A stretch of DNA of 64,000 bases. Source: Allolobophora icterica. Its lineage: Eukaryota > Annelida > Clitellata > Crassiclitellata > Lumbricidae. A model generated the notes under the pieces. The model searched no databases. It worked only from the letters and a program-made list of their open reading frames with translations, and was not told where the DNA came from. Each line of letters opens with the position of its first letter. Within the stretch, counting starts at the first letter, position 1. Where the stretch lies: positions 34,454,336 through 34,518,335 of the forward strand of contig OY744611.1 in assembly GCA_963556255.1 (NCBI GenBank), read 5' to 3'. Positions 1-23,158 of this stretch are shown one piece after another. Both the position numbers and the translations under genes were made by a program.

Positions 1-216
1 TATTATGGAAGTAATCAAAACTGAATAAATTTCTGTAGTAAATTTATCTGCCAATCATGAATTGTTATTATTATTATTATTACAGTGGTTTTATATAGCG
101 CCCGTTCAAGATTATCTATTCAGTAGCGCTCCCAGACCAACCATGGTCAAACCCACTGGACCCATCTCCACTACAAGGACCACTATGTCTCACCCATTTC
201 TTGTTCATCTTTGTAG
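1..216 (+). other. Intron of the KDM7-like gene
   Basis: No coding signal before the acceptor at 211-216. A short ATT run (about 67-82) is followed by TATATAGCGCCCGTTCAAG, which matches the reverse complement of the 3' tail shared by several SINE/LINE copies in the window, so this is probably a truncated retroposon end. Confidence 0.5.
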
Positions 217-11452
<11,236 letters not shown>

Positions 11453-13190
11453 GCGTACTACATAATCACAACTTTACTCGACTCTTGTCGTAACTCTTCA
11501 AAGAGGCAGAGCTAGGAAGAGTCTGTTCACAAAGCCTCAAAGCCTTACCAAAGAAAGAGAGATATCCGTGTGTAACGAGTAGCGGAGGTGGCTACGTTCT
11601 ACAACAGTTACTGTCGGATAAAGTAATGATTCTCTGCACATGCGATAGTTAGAAGAAATGTGTTCCTCGAGTGTTGGGTAAAATGTCAAAGTCAAGCCAT
11701 AAATTTGTTTGTAAATGTCACCATAGAAGAGATGTTTCGCAAGACCTGCGTAGAAGATCTGCTCAGCACTACGATCAGTCTGTGGAGCTTTCACATCCTG
11801 GACCTTGTGTTTGAACATTTCCTGCTTCGTTAGAATTAAACGGAGAGTACTTAAGATATTCCAGTTATGCTTGGTTTTATGCAGTCGCTTTGAACGACTT
11901 GAACGTACTGGAATATGTGTGATTAGTCTACTAGATCGTGACTCAACCAAAGTTCTAATTGCAAAGCAAATACCTACCATATTGGAAATGCGATATTGAT
12001 GAATACTTAGACCATTCTACTGGTTTTGGCTGACTGGGAGCATCTGCCTTCTGTCGATGGCTGCTGTTTTCTTTTGGAGCCATGATCGATGGTTATACAC
12101 TGTACATGTATTATGGTGCATGCAGCAACTGATGCTGTCAGATTTGCCACTCTTTCCATGTTTTATGCCCAGTTTTATAATTGAATTGAATTCGAAAGAT
12201 TAATTGCAGAATTTTTTTAGTGCCGTTTTCGATTTCATTATTCCTACACTGAGCTGACCCTGTGGCTATTCTTGCACGCAGTTTTACAAATTTACTTTTG
12301 ATGTCTACAGAGGTGTAGATGTCTGTGGGGTTGAGAAAATTGGCCAAGGGCAGTTCCCTCTGTGTCTTGAAAGAGGGAAGAATATCAGTCCCTGGAAGAA
12401 AACCTTCGAGGTAGCCATGGATATGAAACATTGGCAACTTCCATTCCTAGCCGTGGCACGCATCGTTAGTAGCAGGCCTTCTCACTCACCGTTTGTTCCT
12501 TTCATTGACCACGTAAAGTCAACGTTCTTATAATATGCAAGTTGACCACTGGAACAGAAATCTCAACATTGTCCTATCCTAGCAGGGTTTCGAATCCCCT
12601 AAACCCTCAGTTGACTGCAAGATAATAATTTGTTTTTTGGCCATAGGAAAGGAAAAAAGTGCAGGCATAAGCAGGTAAGCAGGATGTCTTGGAAAATTTA
12701 TCTTTATTGGGGACAGTCGCAATCAGGGCGAGCATATAGAATGTTTCTCATTTGCCCAGCTCAGATTAACATTGCAGCCTGCTGATCACTGCAATGGCCC
12801 CACTATTATTATTACTTATTATTGTACAATTTTGATTGCTTTGTACTCTGTTAATTTAACGTCTACTTTCTTCCAGTGCCTCAGGCCCTCATTACGCCAT
12901 TAGTCAATGTTTTATGATTGTTTGTAATGTCACGTATATTTTTACTTTCTCACTGCTCCACTATCGAAAGATTTGATTCGAGTTTCACAGGCAGCTTCTT
13001 TTTGGGAACAGAACACGAACTGTTGCAGTTTGTATGTAAATAATTCATAAACTTGAATATTTTTCGTTGTCAAAGTGCATGAACTTGCGAGTGTTGAATT
13101 ATAAAGATAATATAATTATAGTATTATTTATTGATAATAATATACAGTAGTTAGCATAATAACATCGTTATTGTAATCTTAAGCTCCAAA
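11453..13190 (+). other. Probable 3' UTR and downstream flank of the KDM7-like gene
   Basis: Unique-looking AT-rich sequence follows the TAG stop. I found no AATAAA here; an ATTAAA is at about 11835. A GGTTTCGAATCCCC B-box-like word near 12586 may mark an old SINE. The small open frames on both strands lack support. Confidence 0.4.
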
Positions 13191-13756
13191 TTTCGAAATC
13201 ACTACTTGGAGGCTAAGCTCAGAGCATTGGGTGTTGTGTCAAAGGCAGAGGTGTCTAATCCCCACTGGGAATGGGAGAGCAAACCCCACTCTGGCCGACT
13301 TAATATATATATAAGAGGCTCAGAAGTCACTCAGAACTGTAAATTAATATATACATCAGCATCATGCATCATCCATAACAAAAGTTACTACAAGCTACAA
13401 GAAGTTATGCTAAAAATGTTAATTAAAACTGTGTTCTGACGAGTAATGTTTACCCCCACACCTCTGGCAACCGTGGGGGATCGTTCTCCCAATCCCCATC
13501 TCTACTATCCCACTGGTCAGAGGGGTTGTAGAGATGGCCAGGGATGATACGCGCCCTGTTGCCAGAGAGAAGAGGCAGAACCGCTAGGTGGGCTTCGTTG
13601 AGGGCGAGAAAGTTTGTAAGGCGGAGGATTGGATAGATTAGGATAGGAATTAATAACAATTGGATCATCTTTCGATGGAAGATATTCGAGATTCCAAGTA
13701 TCACTTGTGAATGTACACATTATATATTCAATGTATATTAGCTAGTGGTGTTTGTG

Positions 13757-14247
13757 CACTAGAACTAGGTTTTCAAACGGTGGTACATGTACTACTAAAA
13801 AATTCTAAAGATTACGTTCTTAAAATTATATATTAATTTTTATATTTGTCTACCTACGGTCCTACGTTAAGGGTCATCCATAAAGGACGTCCGCAATGAG
13901 GGGAGGGAGGGTAATTGAAATGCGGACAAGGGGGTTTATGACCAGTGCGGACGTCCGCAACTAAACTTCTAAATTTGATAGTTTTTCAACAGGAACTGTG
14001 GAATAACTATAGAAATAATGATGATGACATTAAAAATTGGCTTAGACGTGCGGACGTCCGCAAAGGGAGTGAGGGGTAAGGTCAAATGTAGGTCATATTT
14101 TGCGGACGTCCTTTATGCACGACCCCTAAGGGAGCTTTACGCTCGCCTGTTGCTTTTGATATGACATTTGCTGGTGGTACGCCAGCATTCGATTTTTTTT
14201 ACCTGGTGGTACAATAAAAACAAAGTTTGAAAACCGCTGCACTAGGC
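13757..14247. mobile_element. hAT-like element hosting a nested MITE
   Basis: The left end reads GGTTTTCAAACGGTGGTAC (near 13768) and the right end GTTTGAAAACCGCTG (14225-14239), an inverted pair of the CAGCGGTTTTCAAAC type. Flanks CACTAGAA (13757) and CACTAGGC (14240) agree at 6 of 8 positions, a decayed TSD. A separate palindromic MITE (13869-14131) lies inside. Confidence 0.7.
13869..14131. mobile_element. TIR MITE nested in the hAT-like element
   Basis: The left end GGGTCATCCATAAAGGACGT is mirrored by the right end GACGTCCTTTATGCACGACC. GCGGACGTCCGCA-type words also occur inside. About 260 bp, non-coding. Confidence 0.82.
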
Positions 14248-14701
14248 CTAGAACTCAAAAGTTTTGTCGTGTAATTCTCCTGATGAAATGTAATATTAGA
14301 TACATTTTAAAATGTAAGCCAACTAGAAGAATACGCCAATCAAAGCTAGAAGGGAGGAAAACGGCTATTTTGTATTTTATTGTAAAAATTTCGTAAAGCT
14401 GAGTTAAACCAATATTCGTTTAAGTATATTCCATAAGTCTACTTCTGATTTAGACATTTAAAAAAAACGGGAAAGCATTGGTAACGTCTGCTGTATGACA
14501 AACAACCCTAGTCGTTGTGGGTTACGCAGCGCTTCAATGCCATTTCCACGGCACCTTTGCTACCAATAATGGCATTTCTGTAACGTACGTAGGCCTAGTG
14601 TAATGTAACGAACAAAGGCTAATCAGTAATCGCCACCGAAGACTAGGTCTACAGCAATTCCTGAAAATATGCTGTCTCTAATTATTTGACATCCCCAGGA
14701 A

Positions 14702-15120
14702 TTGTGCACTGCCCCGGTTAAGCTACGTTGGATAGAACGCAGGGCATCGGCTTATTCACGAGTGCTGCGTCGTGTCAGAGGGGTTGTCGACAGGTGTCGA
14801 ATACCGATGGTAGCAGTGGCAGCAGTCTTGTTTGACAGGTGGGGGGGGACACTTTTAACTGATCTGGTCAAAAAAGAGGTGAAAAAGTTTTTGGTGTTTC
14901 TTCAAAATTTGTGGGGACAACTGTTAAAGGTGGGAGGTCTAGTCCCCTTCGACCTCCCGGATCGCCGCCCCTGGATGGTAGCATTACAGAGATATAAATC
15001 TTGGGCTACAGCGCGGTCCGTAGGCCCTACACGGGACCTAAAACGCGCAACGTTGGTGAATGATCTCGCCCGATCAATTCATTGACAAATGAGCAGCGCC
15101 GAGGCCAATTTGAGGAGCTA
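14702..15120 (+). repeat. Interspersed repeat fragment, also near 33740-33790 and 34640-34745
   Basis: CGATCAATTCATTGACAAAT and neighbouring sequence recur around 34705-34730, and the AGAGATATAAATCTTGGG part recurs before 33785. In that second copy the repeat is split by a minisatellite-armed element. The open frame 14702-15085 is not supported as a gene. Confidence 0.65.
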
Positions 15121-15169
15121 AATCCGAGCTATAACACTAATGTATGCCTATTTAAGGATAAGGTATGGT

Positions 15170-15622
15170 AAGGGACCATCCATATATTACGTACGTAAAA
15201 ATCCGGGAAAATTGGACCCCTCCCTGTTCGCACGCGTACTTTTTTCCACTCCCCCCCACCTGCGTACGTACAGTTGACGCACTCTCCCCCCCAGACCAGC
15301 TGCAGGATGTGTCAGTTACACAGGTCCAGGCAGCGACTGTCTGAACTTTAGGCCAGATTGAAGGATGAGTAATCCATGGACTCACTGTTGAGTTGTGTGA
15401 TAGTTTAATAATAGCGTTCAGAGGTAAGGTGGCATACAAGTGACACCTCTCCCACAGTCCTACTTCCTCTGGTAGTACCAGATAGCTGGAAAGACTGAAC
15501 TTAATCAATTTGCGTACGTACATTATCAGTAGACCCCCTCCCCATTCGCAAGCGTACGCGAGCACATGCATTTCGGTTACCCCCTCCCCCTCCACGCGCA
15601 CGTAATATATGGATGGCCCTAA
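15170..15622. mobile_element. TIR MITE, about 450 bp
   Basis: The left end AGGGACCATCCATATATTAC is mirrored by the right end GTAATATATGGATGGCCCT. CGTACGTA-rich words sit just inside both ends. The open frame on the - strand spans the element and is an artefact. Confidence 0.85.
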
Positions 15623-15929
15623 GATGAGGTATGGTTAGGGTTGCCAGGTAGTCTTGAGGAAATTACCGGACTATGGCGAGCGCGTCATGACGGTCTGGGG
15701 GCGATGCCCCCAGATCGGTTCAGGGGCTTTGGGAAAGCCTCTAGTCAGGGCTCTCATAGGGTCAGCAATGCTAAAGTCTAGATCCGGCACTGCCTAAAAT
15801 AATCTAGCCTATGCAACAGTCTAAGGTTAGGCTACCCATAGGATTTCGATCGGGCTTCTCCAACGACCATCGACTAGATAACGGCGTTATAGGAATCATT
15901 TGATTAGATGTTAATGATCTAATCAAGTC

Positions 15930-16345
15930 ATCATGAAGTCATCGCAGCACCACGCCTCTGGAATGATCTCCCCTCTGAATTTCGCAGTTTCTCAGTGCCT
16001 CCATCATCATTGCAACCCGTCCTTCATCCTCATCCTCTTGTTCCTCTATCTATAACCCCACCCCCGGGCTTTGCACTCAAAACTGAAGTCTCACCTTTTC
16101 AAGTAGCCTACTCCTACCCTGACTCACCTGAAACTCCGCCTTCCAATTATTCTCGCCGTAAATGACACCCGCCTTGACAGCTGCTCTGTCTCTCCTGATC
16201 TGGTACCCTGGAAATCGGACTTGGACCTCTTTTGGACTACTCTCTGGAAACCCCCTCTGATCTGACGTAGCGCTCGTGAATAGGCCCTACGCTGGTGTCC
16301 TGCGCTTGGCCTTCGAGTGGCGCTTTAGAAGTTCCTTTATTGAAC
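15930..16345 (+). mobile_element. L2-like LINE, 3' fragment
   Basis: Matches the 3' part of the copy at 18380-22390: CTGAAGTCTCACCTTTTCAA, then GACGTAGCGCTCGTGAATAG and GCTTGGCCTTCGAGTGGCGC. Reading frames are broken. Confidence 0.8.
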
Positions 16346-17236
16346 CAACTGCAAACCGTACTTTGATGTACATGAGTTTCATCGAGAGTTTTAATAAGTG
16401 TATATATATAATATTTATTAATAGACTAGCTGTAACCCGTGGAAAATCACGGTAAATTTATTTTAGAAACTTTAATGTGGTTGAGATCAAAAATCGAGAA
16501 AATACGGAAGCTGACTGTAACCCGTCCATTGCTCCTATGTTCGTAAGTTACAGCTCCATCTATCGAATGATAATGAACCAATTTCTGATAGATGTCTGCC
16601 ATCTATCGAATGATAATGAAGTAGAATTTACGTTCATCGCTTATTATGTCGGTTGATAGAGGCTTTGGGGTTTAATTTGAAAATTGGCATTTAAATATAT
16701 TTGTAATAAATATTATATTCGAGATCACAAATGAATCCAAAGTTCACAGCATCATAAATTCGCAATGACAAAGGCGTTATCAACTTTTTTGAATGACTAG
16801 GTTTTTAAACCTTATCTATTGGCCTGAGCGCCGTGGCGGATTGCCCATGTCACTGGCCAGCCGAGTTGCGGACCTCGGTTCGCGACCGGGCTGGTCGGCG
16901 GCATGATTTTTTTTCCATTTTATAATTTTCTAACTACATCAAAAGAATGTTTACATTCTAAAAAAGAAACTCGAATGGTTTACTGGTACAAGTTTGAAAC
17001 TTATAATGAAAACAATTAACGTGACGCTTTAGCTAGCTCATGCCTATGAAGTGGAAGTGGCCAAGTAGGCTTAGGACAGATTTTTCGAACCCCCACCTGC
17101 GCAGTGACATGATTTTTTTCCCCCAGTTTTTCACATTTACAACTCTGAATTTTGGGTTTTTACATGTACTGTATGGTGACTACTGTATGATAATGCAAGG
17201 TAAGGTACAGTATGCTTCATGCTTGTACATTATCAT
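16346..17236 (+). other. Intergenic, repeat-rich
   Basis: Includes GCTGTAACCCGTGGAAAATC (16429-16448) and a partial echo near 16511. A duplicated CATCTATCGAATGATAATGA occurs at 16557 and 16600. At 16808-16890 a possible tRNA-SINE head contains CGGTTCGCGACC. No gene is supported. Confidence 0.45.
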
Positions 17237-17517
17237 AAGAGGGGAGAGGGGACCAGATAAGCCACATGATAAGCCACAGATGTCGATTTTCATTACTACC
17301 CGCAATGAAAATCTGTCTAAAATTTTTTTCCACTAACACTAAATTTCCTTTTTTGTAATTTAATTTATATGTTGAGTTTGGGCAAAGGGCGGCATTCAGT
17401 GTGGGCCTATAGGTGGAAGACTACTAAATCCGACCCTGCCTACCGATTATAGTTTAAGTCTTTTCACCAATAAATTAGCGTGAAATTTTTTAATTCCCGT
17501 TTCAACTGGGTATGGGA
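17237..17517. repeat. Interspersed repeat, near-identical copy at 25264-25536
   Basis: About 275 bp shared with 25264-25536, beginning GAGAGGGGACCAGAT and running past AATTCCCGTTTCAA. It includes an inner boundary CTACTAAATCCGACCCTG, which is also the end of the palindromic element at 48440-48850, suggesting a hAT-like end within a larger repeat. Confidence 0.75.
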
Positions 17518-18090
17518 TGGTATGTTAGGTATGGTATGTTATTGCAAGGCCTATGGTGAGGTCAAATAAGATATATCTATCCTAAGTGTAGAATATGATT
17601 TAATCGTTTATTTTTTAGACACTTAGGCCTATAACTCAAAATATAGATCTGCTTTCTGACTAGGTTTGCCGTTGTTTGAACAATCTGTGTCTGTCTCTAC
17701 TTGTGTCTCCCTTTCCTCCACCCTCTAGCCTACCTCTCTCTTCCATGTCTCCATCTGTCGCTGCTGACGTATATATAGTTGGAACTGCGTCTGTAACCAA
17801 CAGCTGTCGATCGATGGATTTAAGAAACTTGAAACTGCAGTCTTCCTCCAAGCTTATACACGTACGCTACTGATTGGGCGAGTTCATAACAACCAGGCTG
17901 TCAACGCCGCCGTGAAACTAAATGCCGGTAGGCCCTACCTATCTGATGATAATGACGACGACGATGAGGATGAGGACGACGATCATCAGTGATGGGGAAA
18001 ATACTCTTTAAAAGTAAGTTAAGCACACGTACGCCCTATAAATACTTGATCACAAAACTATTTGCTTTTTATATGATTATTTTAGATACA

Positions 18091-18332
18091 TGTGGGGTGT
18101 GGTGGCTCAGTGGTAAGTTCGGCGCCTTGTGACCGGAGGGTTTGCAGGTTCGAATCCCACTCTAGCCGCTGCGTACGGACCTTGGGCAAGTCCTTCACTC
18201 GCAATTGCTCGTGGCGCTTCGGCGTGGTAATTCCGGCACAGTATCAAATGCTGTAGTTGGGAGCGCCTCTGAGTAGTAGTTGACTTCGAGAGGCGCTATA
18301 GAAATATCCGGAATAAATAAATAAATAAAAAC
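18091..18332 (+). mobile_element. tRNA-derived SINE (family A), full length
   Basis: Same head, body and GAGGCGCTATAGAAATATCC 3' end as the 5002-5246 copy, with scattered substitutions and an (AAATA)n tail. Confidence 0.9.
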
Positions 18333-19386
18333 AATAAGTATAAAATACTCGTTTTTTAAATTTGGCTATTCGATATCCCTGTTAAGCTTTCCTAGCATCG
18401 CCTCCTCCTCAAAGTCTGTGGCGGACCACCTTCTTGGTCCGTGAACCTGCTCAGGTCGTTCTAAATTCCTCTCGCCATACCTTCCGCTGTTTCGAAAGCT
18501 CCTCCACAAATCTTCGACTTGCTTTCGACCTCACAGTTTTCAATATCTACCGCTCTCCCACCTCGTCCGTTTACTCCTTCCTTCAAATCCTCTCGTTGAC
18601 GAATTTGGCTTCCTCCTTTCTCTTGCTGCCCCTACTTCCAACGAGTTCTTACTAACCGGCGACTTCAACATTCATCGGATTTTCTTAACCTCCTCTCCTC
18701 AGTCAATCTCACCCAACATGTTCATTTCCCGACTCATGTCAAGAATCACACCCTTAACTTTCTCATAAATTACGCCACTTACCTCATCTTCCAAGCTATC
18801 ACACTCTGTTCTCAACATTACTGATCATTATCTTATCATGGCTGACCTTGAAATCAAGCCTTTCGTTCGGCCTCCTCCCTCGACTCATTCTTTCCGTCTC
18901 ACCGGGTCCATAGACCGTCAGGATATTCTCGACTCACAACTGGTTCTTAACCCTACCTCTTCCCTTCTTGTTACAATTCCGCACTCTCCAATATCCTTGA
19001 CATTCAGGCGCCACTCATCACCGAAAAACTTCACACACCAGCAACTTCCTACTCCCTACCTCCAAACCTTTAAAACTTTCCGCAGACGCCTTGAGCACAT
19101 CTACCAGCGCACTCTCGACCCCGCAGCTAGGTCAAAAGCCCTCAATAGCCTGAAATCAGCCACCAACACATACCACAAAGTCATCGCTGCTGCCAAAAAG
19201 AAATACTATTCCTCACTTATCCATTCCAGCGCCTCCAACCCAAAACATCTCTGGAACTGTCAACGCTCTCTTTCATCGCAAATCTCCCTCCGCACTGCCT
19301 AGCTCCATTTCTTCCTCATCTATTGCTGTTACCCTCTGTTCATTTTCTCGGACAAAATCTCATCCCTTCGCTTCACATTACAATCT

Positions 19387-20270
19387 CTTCTAGGCAGTCT
19401 TGTTATCAAGACCTTAAACCTCAAGACCAAGACCAAGACCTTGAACCTCAAGACCAAGACCAAGACCTTGAACCTCAAGACCAAGACCAAGACCTTGAAC
19501 CTCGAGACCAAGACCTTGAACCTCAAGACCAAGACCGAGACGGCGAGACCAAGACCCAAAAAAATCGCAGTCGTATCCAGACTTCTATTCCTTACTAAAA
19601 ATTGTCAAGTCGAAATACTCGTTATTTTAATGAAAACATGAATTTTTTTCCTTTATTCAAGCAAAACAACTCTAAATGGAGACTGCAGAGAATTCCGAAT
19701 TCGTATTTACAAAAGTCCTTCATGCGAAATGTTATTCGAAATGCTTGTTGAATTTTATAAAAACCAATTTGCTCAAAATTTTCTGACCAAAATTTTCTGC
19801 CATGTGAAAAAACATGGTCTACAAGTGCTGAAATCGCTAGCACACAAAGCAGCTTTACAATAACCGGATGTAAATGTACAAATTAATCGTGAGTCTGTTT
19901 TGAAATCATTCCATAGTAAATAACCGGAAGTCAAAATAATTGTCCAAAACAACAGTGAAGCCTCATTCACACTGTGTAAATACTAAAGCAATAACTGTAT
20001 GAGTAATTATTGGATAAATTTGTAAAATTCTTGCCATTTGTTAAAGTTAATGACTGTTCATATTGACCAAAGTCTTGGTCTTGGTCTTGCAAAACCAAGA
20101 CCAAGACTTTGAACCTCAAGACCAAGACCAAGACCAAGACCTTGAACCTCAAGACCAAGACCAAGACCTTTGGTCTCAAGACCAAGACCAAGACCAAGAC
20201 TTTTAAAAACGAACTCGAGTGCACTCGAGACCAAGACCTTGGTCTCGAGGACAACAAGACTGCTTCTAGG
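19387..20270. mobile_element. Minisatellite-armed TIR element, copy 1, with 8-bp TSD
   Basis: The element at 19395-20262 (868 bp) starts CAGTCTTGTTATCAAGACC and ends GAGGACAACAAGACTG. An exact 8-bp duplication CTTCTAGG flanks it (19387-19394, 20263-20270). Both arms are arrays of AAGACCAAGACCTTGAACCT-type units in inverted orientation; the roughly 480-bp core is AT-rich and non-coding. The [13 protein letters not shown] reading frames are repeat artefacts. It lies inside the L2-like LINE. Confidence 0.9.
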
Positions 20271-21185
20271 CACATACTCCCCTTGCCTCCCACAGCATTG
20301 ATTCACCCCTTCTCTCAACCCTACTCCTCCTACCTCTCAGTCACCGCTCTCAATTCTCTCTCCCGCCTCTGAGGCAAAAGTGTCACTCTTCCTAAACTCT
20401 CTACCCCACACGCAATGCGAACTTGATCCTATCCCCATCTCTCTTCTAAATGACTGTGCCTCTGTCCTCGTTCCTGTAATCACCAATAAAATTATTAGCT
20501 ATCTCTCACTCTCTGCCGGCAACTTCACATTGGCCTTTAAGCTCTCTCTCTAGTCACTCCTCTTCTCAAAGGATCAAACCTTGACAAGGAAACCTATCTA
20601 ACTACCGTCCCATCTCCAATCTTTCCTTTCTGTGCTGAAACGAATTGTCCTTGCTCGGCTAAAGGACTACCTCGATCTCTTCTAATTCATTCCTTGACGC
20701 CCATCAATCTGGCTTAACTAAACACCACTCCACAGGACTTCACTTGCGTCTCTGTACATTAAACTGATCTCTGCCGTCAGCCACCAACAAGTCTCCTGCC
20801 TCTGTCTGCTCGACATCTCCGCCGCATTCGACACCATCGATCACAGCCTCCTTTTTCAACGACTGTCTTCTTGGTTTGGCGTCTCTGGCACTTCTATACT
20901 GTGGTTCCAGTCCTACTTGTCTTTCCGACCCTTCTCTGTTAAAGCCTCCAGCCACTGCTCGCAACCCCTCTCTCTCTTTCCTGTTGCGTCCCTCCGTCCT
21001 GGGTCCACTCACTCTTTTTCATCCTGTACACCACACCTTTAAGCCAGCTCATAAAAGCCTCTTCTGTTGACCATCATCTCTACGCAGACGACACCAAACT
21101 CTACATATCCTTCTCATCAAGCTCTTTTCCCACCTCCATCACACAATTACTCAACTTGTTTAACCTAGTCTCACAGTTGATGTCA

Positions 21186-21373
21186 TCCAATATCCAGTGA
21201 ATAATCTAGACGTCTTTGGGGGGGGGGGGGTAAATTTCCCCCCCAGGATTGATGTTTCCCCCCCAGAATCCAGCAATATTGTAATGTAGACACGTGTTGG
21301 GGTGGAAAACCCCCCCCAGGAAACTTGTTTCCCCCCCACAAGAGGGGGACTAGATTACAGCCTGTCCAATATC
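21186..21373. mobile_element. G-tract TIR MITE, short copy, with 9-bp TSD
   Basis: The element at 21195-21364 has AATCTAGACGTCTTTGGGG on the left and a GGGGGACTAGATTA right end. TCCAATATC (9 bp) is duplicated exactly at 21186-21194 and 21365-21373. The interior is built of (C)7-8 and (G)n runs. Inserted in the L2-like LINE. Confidence 0.83.
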
Positions 21374-22390
21374 CTCTGTCTTAACCATTCCAAAACAGAA
21401 TTCATCATCCTAGGCCTTCCTGATCAAATCAAAAAAATCCCTGACCCATCTTTACACTTATCGACTAATTTGTCGTATCTTACCTTCACCTCTGACTCCA
21501 TGGGCTCGCAATCTTGGTATTACTTTTGATCCACACCTTTCCTTCTCTAATCACATCTCCAACCTCTTGCGCTCCTGTTTCATGCACATTCGTGACCTGA
21601 CGCATCTGGCCCATGCTGGACCTTAAAACTGCCTCCACAATTGCTACCTCCATTGTCCACTCAAAGCTCAATTACTTTAATTCCCTCTTCCTCAACCTTG
21701 AGTCCACCCAAATCAAGCGTTTGCAACTTATATAAAACTCACTCGCCCGGGCTGTCACAAGAACGTCCAAACATCATCATATCACTCCCATCCTCAAATC
21801 ACTCCATTGGCTAGAAATCCAGTAGCGAATCCACTTCAAAGTCCTATCACTAACCTACAACTCTCTATAATATTCCCAGCCTAAGTACCTCCATGATCTA
21901 TTCACCATTCGCGCAACCCGCTCCTCCTCCTATCTCAGTCTTTCTCGACCCCCAGTCACTACCAAACTCAAATTCTCCAACCAAGCCATATCCAAAGCAG
22001 CATCACTCCTTTGGAACGATCTCCCTCTGAATAATGCAGATTCTCGGTTCCTGCATCATCATTGGAACCCATCCATCCTCCTACTCATGTTCCTCTATCA
22101 CCCCCAGGCATCCCACTCAAAACTGAAGTCTCACCTTTTCAAGTACTCCTACCCTGACTCATCCCTGATCCTCCGCCTTCCAATTCCTCTCGGTCTAAAC
22201 GACGCCCGCCTTAACAGCTCCTCTGCCTCCTCTCTTGATCTGGTCCTCTGGAAACTGGACTCGGACCTCCTCTTAACTACTCTCGGGAACCCCCTCTGAT
22301 TTGACGTAGCGCTCGTGAATAGGCTGTTACCCTGCGCTTGGCCTTCGAGTGGCACTTTAGAAGTTTGGAGATTACGATTACGATTACGAG

Positions 22391-23158
22391 TAATAGTTTG
22401 TTGTCTCGGCCGATGACTGCGCTCACATCCGCCCATCCATTTATCCGTACGTCACCGGAGCGAATCGCTTTCTCCCAATATGGAAGGCGGGGCAATGCAA
22501 CAGTCTCTGCCGTAAATAGATACGTCACGTCGACGCATGCCTGCATGCAGTTGACGGACGCTCTACGCGTGGAAACCATCAGCCGAGTTCAACGTATTGG
22601 TTTTTGAATCTGCGGCTCTACTCACGATAATATAGTTGCGTCTATCTAACAGATTCTTCTTTGGCAGGAAGTAAATAATTTTTCCGATCTGTTTCGGAAT
22701 TGCTCTGTGAGTGATTCTACGTTTCGAGGGATTCTCAGAAGACGCTATAGAAGTTGTCAGGTGTAGTTTTTTTAATCTTGACGTTCTTGCATTAACTATT
22801 AGGCACATATAACAGACTATATTGATAGGTAAATAGATAGACAAGTAAGTAGATAGATAGATTAATAGACAGAAAAACCAACTGATTAACCTACTGACTT
22901 ACTTACTTGCTGATTGACTGATTGATTGATTTATTTATTTATTGACATACGGACGAATGGATTGCCTTTTTTAAAGATCCTAGAAATTCAATTAATAAGA
23001 TTTGCAAAAACCTTAATGCAAAGAAAGCAAATATTAGATAACTTAATTTCTAATCGGATTAGACCCTATGCAACGTTTGATTTTTATATTATGTTACACA
23101 ATATTACATTACATTGTTGGCCTATAAATGACCTTTCAATTAACTTCAACATCAGTTA
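22391..23158 (+). other. Upstream flank of SLC32A1, no gene seen
   Basis: CpG-containing unique-looking sequence at 22400-22720, then GATAGATA/TGATTGAT simple repeats (22830-22940) and AT-rich sequence. No supported ORF. Confidence 0.45.

Larger units (their letters stand above)
18380..22390 (+). mobile_element. L2-like LINE, broken ORF, interrupted by two TIR elements
   Basis: A degenerate LINE on the + strand. Recognisable fragments are LVVNIYRSP-like endonuclease remnants (about 18540), an ALNSLKSATNTYHKV-containing linker (19138-19200), RT-like SGLTKHHST/LDISAAFDTIDH remnants (about 20705-20850), YADDTKLYISF (about 21080), and C-terminal LLWNDLPL and LKLKSHLFKYSYP (about 22010-22150). 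The 3' end GAGTGGCGCTTTAGAAGTT is followed by (ATTACG)n. Frameshifts and stops make it dead. Insertions occupy 19395-20262 and 21195-21364. Confidence 0.85.

Noticed and set aside
14702..15085. 127-aa ORF
   Set aside because: Consists of transposon scraps shared with 33740-34745; no domain and no splice context.
19323..19598. Protein with DQDQDLEPQ repeats (also at 33703-33933, 42871-43224)
   Set aside because: It is the translation of the CAAGACC minisatellite arms of a transposon; frames exist on both strands.
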